A stretch of DNA of 64,000 bases from Hymenopus coronatus (Eukaryota > Arthropoda > Insecta > Mantodea > Hymenopodidae). Positions 46,331 through 58,200 of this stretch are shown here, piece by piece. A program made the translations under genes and the position numbers. Position 1 is the first letter of the stretch. Every line of letters starts with the position of its first letter. Below the pieces are notes generated by a model. The model searched no databases. It had not been told where the DNA came from and was given only the letters and a program-made list of their open reading frames with translations. Where the stretch lies: positions 115,579,468 through 115,643,467 of the forward strand of contig CM060888.1 in NCBI GenBank assembly GCA_030762935.1. Direction: 5' to 3'.

Positions 46331-47549
46331 TATTGTATATTAATTTTATATTATTTATGTTTCATAATCCTTTTGCTGCTTTTAGTTTCCTTTTCGATTG
46401 CTATCAATGAAAAATGTCGATATTTCTTTATCTTTATAGAAAAGTTTTAAGTTTTTGTTTGTTGTTTTTCGTTTTTTTAGATAGTTAATTTATAATTTGT
46501 CTGCTTTACTCTGTCCTTGTTGGCAGACCATAAATATGGGGAGTTGTTATTGTTTCAATAAATAAATATTATTATTATTGCTATTACTACTATTTGTTTG
46601 AATCTTCAATGTTTTTTCATATATTTGAACTGTTGTCACTTTTCAGTTGTTTCTCTCTCTATCTTAGAAACGGATGAGATTTCTAGCCATTTGGTTTGTA
46701 AAAAACTTGCTATGGATCTGATTTCTTCTCCCTCTTTGTACTTTCATGGAAAATAAATGTGGAATGAATCTATTTCTGCAAATGTTTATCTTATTAATCC
46801 GAATCAGATAGAAAACTACGCATAACTTTTAAGGATAATTTGTGTATCTTTTACATAAGTGAATTCTAGTAGGTAGAAAAGTAATGCGAGTTAAAAATCA
46901 TGTTTTTCTGTGAGAATCTGGAAATGATGTCTCCAAAATTATTCCTCCTGCGCTACAGATTCAGTGGATTTAAAAATGTATTTTCTATAAATATTTGTGT
47001 AAAAGGTATTATTTCCCTTGTATTAGATGAACATTAGAAAATTATCGGTGTTATTTTAGTAGGTTTTGAATTACTTTACAAATTTTATTCGCTGCCCTGA
47101 AGTAAAGTGTAAATACAGTTTATTAAGCAATTCAGCTATAGAAGATAGTACAGCTACTACATACAGTGCATCTATTGTTTATCGTTTTGAAAACCAGTGT
47201 TATCATTAAAGAACTAGTCTATGACTTGATATAACAATCATCCAATTTGTTTCCGGAAAAAAACGTAACATATATTTTACTCAGAATGATTGGTTGTTCG
47301 ACATAGGTGGTCTCATCCTGGTATTGGAAAAAGTGTATAAGGTGAAAGTGAAGATTATGTGTAAAGTATCATAACTCTTAGCCTTGAGCAGATAACTGTC
47401 ACATGTAACACGTGGCTTTGTATTTCAGAATAGGAATTATAAAGCCTTAGAGCAAAAACCGTAATTTAATAGAAGCGGGAAACAATAAACAAGATTCACA
47501 ACTCCGGTTTCCGCAGTGTTGCTATTACAGCTTAAGAATGACCATTGCG
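46331..47549. other. unassigned AT-rich sequence
   Basis: About 1.2 kb with a short ATT run near 46,566. An end resembling the 42.5-kb MITE occurs near 47,178-47,196, without a partner. Confidence 0.4.
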
Positions 47550-47837
47550 TTTTTTTTTTTTGTTTTTTTTTTTTTTTGTTTCATTGGTATAGCCCCTTTA
47601 ACTTTTATTGTCATATCGGGGGCTTTTAACTTGTGAAATAACTCGTCCGATCACAGTAAGCTATTGTAATTAGGTTTATCATTTTATATCATTAAACATG
47701 CATAAATTCACTCTTACATACAAACCTAGGGAATAAATCTGGTTAAAAAAATCTGGTTAAAAAAAAATCCCCGCCCCAGCCGGGAACCGAACCCGGAAAA
47801 GTAGTCAGCTCGCTGACCACTCGACCACGCAGACAGT
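47550..47837 (-). repeat. SINE-B, tandem copy 1
   Basis: T-run start (inverted A-tail), CATATCGGGGGCTTTTAAC, then the inverted head GAGCGAGCTGACTAC, CCGGGTTCGGTTCCCGGC (box B). Directly followed by the second copy after the 8-base segment CATTACGA. Confidence 0.85.
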
Positions 47838-47846
47838 CATTACGAC

Positions 47847-48084
47847 TTTTTTTTTTATTGTTTGCATTAGAAACAATTTGTTGTTTATAGGTTTTTTTAC
47901 GTTTGGTTTAAATAATTTTATTTTCCTTAAATACTAAACATTCACTCTCACATACATACTTCCAGACTCTGTGTGGGGATAGGGAATAATTCTGGTTAAA
48001 GAAAAAGTCCCCGCTCCAGCCGGGAATCGAAGTCGGGACCTCCGATTGAGAAGTTCTCACTGACCACTCGACTGCGAAGCCAGT
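47847..48084 (-). repeat. SINE-B, tandem copy 2
   Basis: Second copy in the same orientation, with CCAGACTCTGTGTGGGGAT in the body and an inverted head with GACTTCGATTCCCGGC. It is bounded by CATTACGA on the left and TATTGCGA on the right. The left side of copy 1 has CCATTGCG, so related target octamers occur three times. Confidence 0.85.
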
Positions 48085-48167
48085 TATTGCGATTTTTATT
48101 CGAGCGATTAATTCCTAAAGTTGCGTTTTCAAACACGGCAAATAATGATTTATTTTTACTAAAAACC

Positions 48168-48262
48168 CTTAGGTTGGCTTCCTTGGGAAGGGAAATTACA
48201 CTTTAGTCCCAAGTACAATGTCTTTGCACTTAAAGAACACCATACCTGGAATAAAAAAAAGT
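48168..48262 (+). repeat. SINE-A-like body fragment, decayed
   Basis: GGCTTCCTTGGGAAGGGAAA, TTTAGTCCCAAGTAC and TGCACTTAAAGAACACC follow the order of the SINE-A body (CTTCCTTTGGAAGGGA, GGTCCCGTGTCG, ACGTAAAAGAACC). Confidence 0.5.
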
Positions 48263-48450
48263 TTCTGGGCTAAATACGCCATCTTTTCACGTCCACAAGT
48301 AGTGTCTTTGTTCTGTAGCACCATCTATGGGCGATGAGTTGATCCCTCATCGCCGTGTGCACATCGTGGCAAACTCGCGAACTATAAATTCCTTAATGGA
48401 GAGACCGCTGAAAAGGTGGCCCGATATACGGCAGCATGATGTTAATGAAC
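48263..48450. other. unassigned sequence
   Basis: Nothing recognised before the TAA array. Confidence 0.4.

Positions 48451-48513
<63 letters not shown>
48451..48513. repeat. (TAA)n microsatellite
   Basis: About 20 TAA units directly preceding a truncated family 1 copy that starts at the CAATACCGAGATTTCACCGG block. Confidence 0.95.
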
Positions 48514-48515
<2 letters not shown>

Positions 48516-49083
48516 CCCAATAATTCAATACCGAGATTTCACCGGAGATACATATTTTGAGGACCCTTGCTAAAAGAAGTTTTAGAAAAAGTCTGGGTAT
48601 CTGTTTGTATGTCTCTTAACAACATAACTAAAACTAGAATTTTCGGATAAACACCAAACTTGGTATTTAGGTTCAGTAGCTTCCAAACATGCGACACGAA
48701 GATTCTCAAGAAAATGGAGTTACTTTTATAAAACAAATTTCTATTTTATTTTACATGTAGGTAATTTCTACACTGAACATTTTACGTGTCTACTCATGGA
48801 ATACTTTTCGAAATTTTTTATTTACTCCAAATGCCTCTAACCATTTTGATTAAAATACGATATATTAAAGATATTTAAATGCAATATAAAATTATATATT
48901 GAATTTCTGTCAAAGGCTTCAAAATATTTGCAAAGAATTTTGGATAGTTTCGTATAACCGGTAAACGTTAAACGATACACGAAAATGTGCCACACAAAAA
49001 TATAGAATCTTTAAAACATATAATATATACCAAATAACTTTTTTTTTCAACAAAAGCTATTTGCAAGATACTTGCATTCATGA
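48516..49083 (+). repeat. family 1 repeat, truncated at both ends
   Basis: Begins at the TTCGATACC-equivalent, lacks most of the GT tract (TCTGTTTGTATGTC), and carries a foreign-looking AT-rich patch near 48,720-48,800. It fades into an inverted copy at about 49,084. Confidence 0.8.
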
Positions 49084-49531
49084 ACTTTTTTCTAAAACAT
49101 GTTTTATATCATTATTTATTCAAGATACCTCAAAACGTGTGCTTCCAGCAAAATCTAATTATCGATTTTTGGGTGCAAAAACTGTAAATGGCGTGTTATT
49201 TATAGATGCTCTTTAATTGCTTTAGTTCTCAGCGTCCCGTTCAAAATTGGGCGTAAAAGACCGCTTAATTTTGCCCAGAGACCTCTCTATCAGGCTTGAG
49301 GTTCTTTTACGTGCCGTAAATCTACGACACGGGACCCACACGGCTTTACTTCCCTTCCGAAGGAAGCCATGCTAAGGATTTTTAAGCCTGAAAAAATCCA
49401 TCATCCTCCGCCGGGTTTGAACCCGCGACCTTGGGTATAGCATGCTAACCATTACACCACGGAGGGCCACGATTTTTGGGTGAACTGCATTACCATCTGT
49501 ACCTAATATGTACGGGTAGAGAAAGTTAAAA
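49084..49531 (-). repeat. family 1 repeat end carrying a SINE-A
   Basis: TTTTTTCTAAAACATG, CTCAAAACGTGTGCTTCC and AGCAAAATCTAATTATCG on the left of the SINE. GATTTTTGGGTGAACTGC, ACCTAATATGTACGGG and TAGAGAAAGTTAAAA lie on the right. Confidence 0.88.
49176..49469 (-). repeat. SINE-A with exact 13-bp target-site duplication
   Basis: The most complete SINE-A. Inverted: head GGCCCTCCGTGGTGTAATGG, box B CGCGGGTTCAAACCCGGCGG, body GAAGGGAAGTAAAGCCGTG and ATTTACGGCACGTAAAAG, tail with CGCCATTTACAGTTTTTG. CGATTTTTGGGTG is repeated exactly at 49,163-49,175 and 49,470-49,482 and is itself family 1 sequence, which proves insertion into that repeat. Confidence 0.95.
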
Positions 49532-49629
49532 GTCATTATAAGGGACACACATATACACCTGTGAACAGGCAGTGGTTAAAATAATTTTTTCAGCTGTTGT
49601 AGGCCTGATTTTACTTACGGTATTTTAGA

Positions 49630-50045
49630 GAGAGGTCCGTGTGGCTATGTTCATACATGTGTGTGCGTGCGCGTGCGTGTGTGAATATTGTATCTTTACA
49701 ATAAAAAGTAGTTTAAATACCAAACTGATATTTACGTTCAGCATTTTCGAAGAGGCAATTTTAAAAATCCCGCCAACAATACAACCGCAAATTATCTAAA
49801 TATATTTTTCTCTCAAAATGTTTCTACCGGTTTTTATTAATATATCATATACAATGAATATCAACATGACAAATAAAATGTGTATGTTGAATTTTCAGGG
49901 AATATCATGAGAAATTCTCTTCATTCAAAAGGAATTTTGTACGGATGCTCTTGTGAATTTGAGAAATCTTAAGAATGAACGAAAACGAACTACACAAAAT
50001 ACGTACCTAGATCTTTTTAAAGCTCCAAATTACTCCAAAACAAGC
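49630..50045 (+). repeat. family 1 repeat, diverged middle part
   Basis: AGAGAGGTCCGTGTGGC, a GT/GC tract (49,660-49,684), TAAATACCAAACTGATATTT, ACAAATAAAATGTGTATG and ATTTTCAGGGAATATC. Both ends missing. Confidence 0.75.
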
Positions 50046-50159
50046 CGTTATCGTGGTATCCGCTGTTAATGGTTTGGTTGATTAATAGTTTTAAAATTCC
50101 TCCAGTTGTTCCTTGCGATTGCATGAAATTTCCTAAGATTAATAATTGGTTGTTCTTTC

Positions 50160-50255
50160 AAAATGTCGTGTGTAGGATAAGGTTGGAAAGGTAGAATCAA
50201 ACTGAAAATTTCACTATTTAAGCCAAATTTGAACTAGGGATCTCCCGGCTATGAC
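50160..50255 (-). repeat. SINE-G, copy 3
   Basis: Inverted: CCGGGAGATCCCTAGTTC, CAAATTTGGCTTAAATAG and GATTCTACCTTTCCAACC. Shares the GTAGGATAAGGTTGG tail with the copy at 40.2 kb. A short inverted echo (CAGTCTGATTCTACC) follows at 50,268-50,282. Confidence 0.6.
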
Positions 50256-50655
50256 ATTGAATTTTTCAGTCTGATTCTACCTTCGTTTCATAAGAATAGT
50301 TTGTAAATGATATAGGGTAAAAAAAAAACAAAAAAAAAAAAAAACAAAAAAAAAAAAAAAAAAACATGCGAATGTAATACACCTGAAGCTTCTTTTATAA
50401 TTTTAAATTCTAAGCAGCCTGCACTCTGAGTTCTAAAACTTCGTTCATTATTTTATCTTCTCTTCCGATATTATTAAAATTGGATGTGTTTCGCAGAAAA
50501 CTATCTTTGTTTTCTGGTCTGACATTTGCAGTTGCATATATTCTCATATTAAAGACTTTAACAAACATTGCTCGTTCATCACAATTCATCAACGAAAGTT
50601 GATTATAATTTCTATTTGACAACTACATGACTATTTTACAAAAATAATAGATAAT
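50256..50655. repeat. A-rich tract and unassigned sequence
   Basis: An A-run broken by single C residues at 50,320-50,364, then AT-rich DNA with a 70-codon - frame that shows no motif. Confidence 0.6.
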
Positions 50656-50696
50656 ATTCCTACTACTGCTACTACTACTACTACTACTACTACTAC

Positions 50697-50734
<38 letters not shown>

Positions 50735-50735
50735 T
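50656..50735. repeat. compound (CTA)n(ATA)n trinucleotide array
   Basis: About 14 CTA units change directly into about 12 ATA units. The 14.9-kb array has the same two motifs in the opposite order. Confidence 0.95.
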
Positions 50736-51292
50736 ATGTGCCCCAATGCATGCAAGATAACGGTATGCACAGTATTTTATCTTTTAAATTAAAAGTTCTG
50801 CCTGTCATTTTTTATTACCGCGTAGGACACCTCCACCGGAATATCAGATGTTTTATTAAATTAATTCATCAACTTAAACATAGGAAAGAGCAGTAGTTAG
50901 AAAGATATGTAAATGCACTTGAAGGACCTCGCAACCAGCTCTCAACCGTTCATCTGTCTGCGAATACAATCCGCCCCGGACGCATTTTTTCCCCTCTTAG
51001 TGCTAACGATAATATCAAAGATAAGTGAGCAATTTTTGGTCTCAACACACCTTGATAGTTGTATAACTTGTATTTTTATTAAGTCGGGGTGCTAATTACT
51101 GTTATTAGTGAAGAGGAGATTGGCAAGATAGTTGTAAACTCATCCACCAGGCATTCGGATCATAAATTCTCATCCGCAAGACTGTAGCCTATCTTTTTAT
51201 TAGGCATTGTTTTTTTCATGGAATTTGTGGAGAGAAAGTAGTTTCCGCCCATTTACGCGTTATCTATACTCCAAGAATACCGAGCAAAATGG
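50736..51292. other. unassigned sequence
   Basis: No recognised element. Confidence 0.4.
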
Positions 51293-51770
51293 CTCCGCGG
51301 TAACATATGAGGCTCGTGTTCGGGAGGTCCAGGGATCGATCCTCGTTCGGCCGATCACTCTTGATCATGTGTTTTTCTAGATCGGAGTGCGGATGCCGAG
51401 TGGATCCACTTCTAAAACGAATTCTCTGTCCCAAAATGTATTTGATCTACTTCACTTCATTTGTTTCAGGGTTGGAGAACCAGGCGACGGCAGTTGGTGT
51501 GTTGTGACAGGACGGTGAATGTGAAAGATTTCTCCCTGGCGCTTGGTGGTTTGCTTACTGGGAGTGCCTGGCCTATTCCTGATATGCCCGTTGCAAGTAT
51601 CTAACCGATAATAGGGTCAGTGTAATGTTTCAAACTATACGGACCCCATCCTATCTGGTCGCCCTTCGGGTGTCCCTATCTCCCAGGAATCACGTTGGAA
51701 GCACTAATGTCGCAGTAGTCTACGTGTGCTGCTGTGACGCCCCTCCATTTGACTACTACTAACTTAACTC
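51293..51770 (+). repeat. SINE-E-like repeat, copy 2
   Basis: Head GGCTCCGCGGTAACATATGA and GTCCAGGGATCGATCCTCG (box B form), then TTCGGCCGATCACTCTTGAT. The body has TTTCAGGGTTGGAGAACC, TTTCTCCCTGGCGCTTGG and GTTTCAAACTATACGGACCC. The TTTCTCCCTGGCGCTTGG block recurs inverted at about 53,300. Confidence 0.6.
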
Positions 51771-52028
51771 ATAACCCTAAGAACACCTTTGCATTCTAAA
51801 GAATAATAAGTACGCAAATTTGAAGGAAACTTATCCACTAGTAGGTGATTTAATTCATGAAAATTCACATGAAAATTCACATTCATAAACAAGCTTATGC
51901 CCGTAGAACAAACCGAATACTATTATAATTTATTGGTGAACTGAGAAAATCCGTTTTGAAAATGTATTTTCCACTACACGTTTATTACTCCAGTAACCGT
52001 CCTCTAATTCGAATTATAATATGTGGCG
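51771..52028. other. unassigned AT-rich sequence
   Basis: No recognised element. A short ATTCACATGAAAATTCACAT duplication near 51,855-51,885. Confidence 0.4.
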
Positions 52029-52991
52029 GTTTCATTTGTGGCTTTCGAAGGGAGGAGCAGTTGGTTTGCCAGCTAGCTCTGGACATGATTTGATGATCTC
52101 AGGATTTGCGGGGAGGAACCTTAATGAAACGCCATCACTTATTTGCTTCTCTTCCTGAGTGCCCTTTACTATTCCACACTTGATACATCACACGTCTCCC
52201 TGGCCGACCAAACTCCAAGAAATTGTTTTAGGGCTGAGCCTTGCCAAAATCGTTCACAAATAAGGTTAACTGTTTCACCTTTCGCGTCACGTTAGTCTCC
52301 CTCTTCATTTTTCATGTGAATCAAATTCCCTTACGTCGTGGACTTGTAAACTGACGTTATGCCACGAGATATAACGCGACGTGGGTTCATCACACGGTGT
52401 CTGACGTTCATGTGACGATGTGAACACCGTATTTTTCGGAGCTCCGGCGGTTAGACAAGAGTTTATTCACCACTCATTTCTATGATGCCCCTAGAATTTT
52501 GCTAATTTGATTACTTTCACCGAATTTATTGGCTGAGAATATGCTGCATTTCTATATTTTGTCACGTTTTCATTGGCTCTCACAATTTTAAATTCTACGC
52601 TATGTTCTTACAACCATTAACACACCTGATTACACATTCTGTGTTTGATGGAGCGTGAATTACACCTGGATTTTGCCACTTATTGTCTGCAGCTCTGAGC
52701 TTTTAGGCTTTGAAATACCAGTCTCCATTGTTCGTTTTTGACTTGTTCTTGCCTCTCGTGCTAGACTCATGAGCTTTCGTACTTTTCTATTTCCATTTTC
52801 CTTTTAACACTTTTAGCTTTATTTAAGTAGTTTTCATTCTGCATTTATTCGCGATTTCATACTATTTATTACTTTATTTATTTCCTTAAATTCTCTCTGT
52901 TTATTTACGTTATTGTTACATTTTATTGTTATATTTCTTTTCGTGTTTTATTATTACGTTATTCTTATTTATTCGTCGGGTTTTATCACTT
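52029..52991 (+). repeat. repeat B, copy 2
   Basis: Shares order and orientation with the copy at 23.2 kb, 28.8 kb to its left. About one base in five differs, by eye, plus small gaps. Both copies end at GTCGGGTTTTATCACTT. Sequences outside the matching block are unrelated, which supports two insertions rather than one large duplication. Confidence 0.85.
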
Positions 52992-52999
52992 CAAATAAT

Positions 53000-53613
53000 T
53001 AAATAGATGCACCGTATAAATAGGACGTGGCTTCTTCCGCAACTCTATGGAGGAATTATGCAGAGCAGACAACCAAAAGCTCTCCGTTGCTGTTTGAATT
53101 TTTGTACACCGAGATATCTTTTCAGAATTGGAATGAAGTGAAATGCTACTAGTAATAAAACATTCCAGACAGAATCTCCCTTTCTGACAAGTTTTCTAGA
53201 ACGGAATTGAAACCCACGGAAATTTTCTTGAATGATAACAATGATCTGTGTAACATTCCATTCCTGAATAAAGGGAAGGGACTTCCAGTAGTACTACCAA
53301 GCGCCAGGGAGAAATCTTTCTAGAAGCAAATTTGGTCCTGCCACAATAGCCGACGTCTCCTGGTTCTACAGCCCTGAAGCAGATGTGGTGAAATAGATAA
53401 AACAAATATTGGGGGTAGGAGATTCAATTTAGTAGACGAATCACCCCGGCATTCGCACAGCAACGCGAGAAACTGGTTGTGATGTTCCAGACTCGCTTAG
53501 GATGTGCGTACATTGTACGGTTAGAACCAGAGTACATTCATACAGAGTATTATACTCCTTTTCTCCTTTTAGATACGTATTCAATACTGGAGTTTGGAGC
53601 TAATCCTTGACGT

Positions 53614-53616
<3 letters not shown>
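53000..53616 (-). repeat. SINE-E body fragment and unassigned sequence
   Basis: The inverted segment 53,260-53,400 reads TTCAGGGCTGTAGAACCAGG, GTGGCAGGACC and AAAGATTTCTCCCTGGCG, the body of the 51.3-kb SINE-E. The rest is unassigned. Confidence 0.55.

Positions 53617-53653
<37 letters not shown>
53617..53653. repeat. (CT)n microsatellite
   Basis: About 18 CT units. Confidence 0.95.
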
Positions 53654-53658
<5 letters not shown>

Positions 53659-53819
53659 GCAAGTCAGCTCAACTAAATTCTTGCCAGAGTGATGTCAAAG
53701 AGCACTGTCTCATATAGGAATGTCTCATATATTGCTTCTCCAGCACAGAGAAAGGAAATCAATGATAGCTTGTGGAGCGGCTTTGAGGGAAGATGAAAAT
53801 ACTAAGAAGGGAACTAGCC

Positions 53820-54330
53820 AGGTGTCTCAGCCGTTTCGTATGAGACTGGAATTGGGAGGTCCTGGGATTGGTTTCTCGCGGCCGACCTCTCTGATCCATG
53901 CTTTTTTGGGGGGGATTTTCTCAGATTACTGGGCGAATGCTGGGGAGGTTTTTTTTTTTTTCATTTCCCCGTACTTCCTGCTCCTGCTACTTTAGTCTCA
54001 ATTTCATCCAAGCGCTACCTTCCAGGGTTGTAGGTGTTTGCGGGAATTTCCGCCCTTCCGTGGTGGTGATTGCGCTCTGGAAATACAGCGGCGGCGGGAT
54101 GACGTTGGAAGTCGTCTGTAGACTCAGAGAGTTTGATCAAAACTAGTCGGCGAGCACCTAGCGCTTCCCGCGTATAGATGAAAGGTTTGGAAACTGTTAG
54201 GGACCATCCAGTGGCTCCGTTACACCGTCCGGTTCCGGTCGCCCGCTGTAATTACTATAATCTTATTCTCCCGGGATCTGACGGACAATAAGCCAATGGC
54301 TGCAGTGTAGAAGCCCCTTTGGGACCTCAC
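53820..54330 (+). repeat. SINE-E-like repeat, copy 3
   Basis: Head GGTGTCTCAGCCGTTTCGTA, GGTCCTGGGATTGGTTTCTC (decayed box B), CGGCCGACCTCTCTGATCC and a T-run. The body has CTACCTTCCAGGGTTGTAGG. Similar to 3,735-4,300 block by block. Two overlapping open frames here are fortuitous. Confidence 0.55.
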
Positions 54331-55920
54331 CACTACATACCCATTGACAAGGGTAATCCATGGTTTAATTTGCACCCTTAGCTATTATTTACCGAAACCG
54401 CTCCTACCTCACACATTCTACTATGTCACCTGCAACTGAGTGGTAGGCCACGAGCCTCTGCAGGTACTGAAAAACTGAACTCTGCAACCCGCCGCTTTAG
54501 AGCATGCTAAACGCGATTTTGATAAACTATGAAGCCGTGGAATAACTTTCCTCATATATAATGCCTGCAAAAAGTGTATGAAAGAAATGAAAAATATAAT
54601 TATACTGTGGCTCAGTTAGGTATAAAACTTTCTTCCAGAAGAAGGATTTACTTCTGACAACGCACTGAATGTTACTTAACCCATTGTTGCCTGTCGCGTT
54701 TGTCTAAAGCGCACAATAAAACAGGGTTTATATTCTAGTTTTAATTTCGTATTTAACTATCCTTAAAGTAATTGGGCTGTTTTCTATTGTAATAATTTTA
54801 TTTTTTCAATAAAACTGTAATGTTTTCAAATCGTTTATTAAGAAAGAGAGAAAAATATATAACGAACATTATTTTTAGGGGACAAAATTAACAAGAAACG
54901 TATTTTCTAAGAAACAAAGTAAGAAATGTTATTGCTTGTGCTTGTATTTTGTTTTAATATTAGTTTTATTTGTTTTTGTTTGTTGTTCTGCAGACCGTAT
55001 ATCTATGCAGATAGTAAAGTGCTAAGACCACCCTTTCTTCAATTTGTTTTGTAAACAAGCGGTAACATAAAATTTTTCAGCTTTATAGATCCAACAACCC
55101 ATTGCAAAAATCAGTGAATCTCATCGTCATAGCGGGACAGAAAATGCAGAGAGCAGGCTGGATGACGACATGTCATTTGAATGAGATAAACCTGCATAAA
55201 TTCAGGAAAATTTATGCAGAATATGGTGCTGGACAGCTAACTAAAACCGAACTGGAGTAGGTTAAGATGAAAATATTTAGCTTTATTTTACTCTGAAAAT
55301 TCTTATAATAGAATGAGATGATTCTGGGCCAGTAATATTTTAAAAATAGAGGAAATACAATATATAAAAATTAATATTTAAAAATATATTACTTAGGTGT
55401 CATGACCACTTGAACCTATTACCAATTTTCTGAAAAGCAAATACTGCATTCTTAAATATGTTTCGAAAAGATTAATAGCACAGTTGAAGCAGTACTAATA
55501 ATTTCAAGAAAGTGCAAATAATTAACAAGTAAGATAATACGAATAAATGTATGTAATAATAGAAATCAGATTATAAGCTTAGTTATAAGAGAGAAGACAT
55601 AGCTGAAACTGTGCATGTCATAACAGAGAAATCTCCCGCAAGGTTTTTGTGGACAATAGTTAGGGAGCTGGAATGAAACGTATAAAAGAATGTCCTTGAG
55701 TTAAAAATACTACGCAAGTGTTAGAAGGGGTGGCGAGACAATAAAAATGTGACAGTACTGGGGGCTAGCAGCCCAAGTGAGATACTAAGATTGTTTTATT
55801 GGTTCATGAGAAGAGACGCTACTGAGAATAGGAAGACTACCTAATCAGGGCATAGTTCTAATGTTTAGGCAGAATAGGTGTATTTGATATAATCAGATTC
55901 TACAGATATGTAAGTTCGCA
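54331..55920. other. unassigned AT-rich sequence
   Basis: About 1.6 kb without recognised repeats or coding motifs, up to the edge of the minisatellite. Confidence 0.4.
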
Positions 55921-58200
55921 GTTCAGTTTGTCCTCAGTTATTGTACAACTCAGTTTGTCCTCTGTTAATGACAACACAGTTTGTCCTCTGTTAATGACAA
56001 CACAGTTCTCCTCAGTTATCGTTCAACACAGTTCGTTCTCAGTTATTGTACAACACAGATCGTTCTTAGTTAACTTCCGACTCAGTTCGTCCTTAGTTAT
56101 TACACGACTCAGTTCGTCCTCAGTTATTACACAATTCAGTGCGTCCTCAGTTAGTGCCCGACTGAGTTCGTCCTCAGTTACTCTCTGACTCAGTTCGTCC
56201 TCAGTTATTTTTCGAGTTAGTTCGTCCTCAGTTATTCCACAACAGAGTTCGTCCTCAGTTATTTGTCCGATTCAGTTCGTCCTCAGTGATTGTCTCATTC
56301 AGTTTGTCCTCAGTTATTATCCGACTCAGTTCGTCCTCAGTGATTGTCTGATTCAGTTCGTCCGCAGTTATTATCCGACTCAGTTCGTCCTCAGTGATTG
56401 TCTGATTCAGTTTGCCCTCAGTTATTATCCGACTCAGTTCGTCCTCATTGATTGTCCGATTCAGTTTGTCCTCAGTTATTATTCGACTCAGTTCGTCCTC
56501 AGTGATTGTCTGATTCAGTTTGTGCTGAGTTATTATCCGACTCAGTTCGTCCTCAGTGATTGTCTGATTCAGTTCGTCCGCAGTTATTATCCGACTCAGT
56601 TCGTCCTCAGTGATTGTCTGATTCAGTTTGTCCTCAGTTATTATCCGACTCAGTTCGTCTTCAGTGATTGTCCGATTCAGTTTGTCCTCAGTTATTATCC
56701 GACTCAGTTCGTCCTCAGTGATTGTCCGATTCAGTTTGTCCTCAGCTATTATCCGACTCAGTTCGTCCTCAGCGATTGTTTGATTCATTTGTCCTCAGTT
56801 ATTATCCGACTCAGTTCGTCCTCAGTGATTGTTTGATTCAGTTTGTCCTCAGCTATTATCCGACTCAGTTCGTCCTCAGTGATTGTTTGATTCGTTAGTC
56901 CTCAGTTATTATCCGACTCAGTTCGTCCTCAGTGATTGTCCGATTCATTTGTCCTCAGTTATTATCCGACTCAGTTCGTCCTCAGTGATTGTTTGACTCA
57001 TTTGTCCTCAGTTATTATCCGATTCAGTTCGTCCTCAGTGATTGTTTGATTCAGTTTGTCCTCAGCTATTATCCGACTCAGTTCGTCCTCAGTGATTGTT
57101 TGATTCAGTTTGTCCTCAGCTATTACCCGACTCAGTTCGTCCTCAGTGATTGTTTGATTCAGTTTGTCCTCAGCTATTACCCGATTCAGTTCGTCCTCAG
57201 TGATTGTTTGATTCAGTTCGTCCTCAGTATTGTGCGACTCATTTCGTCCTCAGTTATTGCATAACACAGTTAGTTCTCAATTATTGTCTGACTCAGTTCG
57301 TCCTTAGTTATTACACGACTCAGTTCGTCCTCAGTTGCTACACAACACAGTTCGTCCTCAGATACTGTCCGACTGAGTTCTTCCTCAGTTATTACACAAC
57401 ACAGTGCGTCCTCAGTTATTCTCCGACTCAGTTCGTCCTAAGTTATTGTCCGAGTTAGTGCGTCTTCAGTTATTGTCCGAGTTAGTTTGTCTTCAGTTAT
57501 TCCACAACACAGTTCGTCCTCAGTTATTGTGCGATTCAGTTTGTCATCAATTATTGTCCGAATTAGTTTGTCCTCAATTATTGTCCAATTCAGTTTGTCC
57601 TCAGTTATTGTCAGACTTAGTTCGTCCTGTTTTATTGTACAACTCAGTTCGTCCTAAGTTATTGTACAACACAGTTCATCCTCAGTTATTGTACAACTCA
57701 GTTCGACCTCAGTTATTGTACAACTCAGTTCGACCCAGTTATTGTACAACTCAGTTCGTCCTCAGTTATTGTACAACTCAGTTCGACCCAGTTATTTTAC
57801 AACTCAGTTCGTCCTCAGTTATTGTACAACACAGTTCATCCTCAGTTATTGTGAAACTCAGTTCGTCCTCAGCTATTGTACAACCCAGTTCATCCTCAGT
57901 TATTGTACAATTCAGTTCATTCTCAGTTATTGTCCGACTCAGTCTGTTCTCATTTATTGTCCGACTCTCTTCGTCCTCAGTTATTGTCCGACTCAGTCTG
58001 TCCTCATTTATTGTCCGATTCGCTTCGTCCTCAGTTATTGTCCGACTCAGTCTGTCCTCATTTATTGTCCGATTCGCTTCGTCCTCAGTTATTGTCCGAT
58101 TCAGTTCGTCCTCAGTTATTGTCCGACTCAGCTTGTCCTCATTTATTGTACAAACAGTTCTTCGTTAGTTATTGTACAACTCAGTTCGTTTTCATTTACT
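55921..58200. repeat. 27-bp minisatellite with 54-bp higher-order dimers
   Basis: About 84 units of roughly CAGTTCGTCCTCAGTTATTG plus a variable TCCGACT. From 56,255 to 57,230 two unit types alternate strictly: one with CAGTGATTGTYTGATT, one with CAGTTATTATCCGACT. This forms a 54-bp higher-order unit. From 57,640 to 57,930 a GTACAACTCAG unit type dominates; from 57,935 to 58,140 a different 54-bp dimer (CTCATTTATTGTCCGATTCG) appears. Because 27 is divisible by three, long frames stay open on both strands (up to 254 codons, e.g. repeated QTITEDELSRIITEDKLN on -). These are most simply by-products. Single-base gaps in some units shift the frame. Confidence 0.97.

Noticed and set aside
55921..58200. 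CRISPR-like array of short repeats
   Set aside because: Units are contiguous with no unique spacers, and the genome is eukaryotic.
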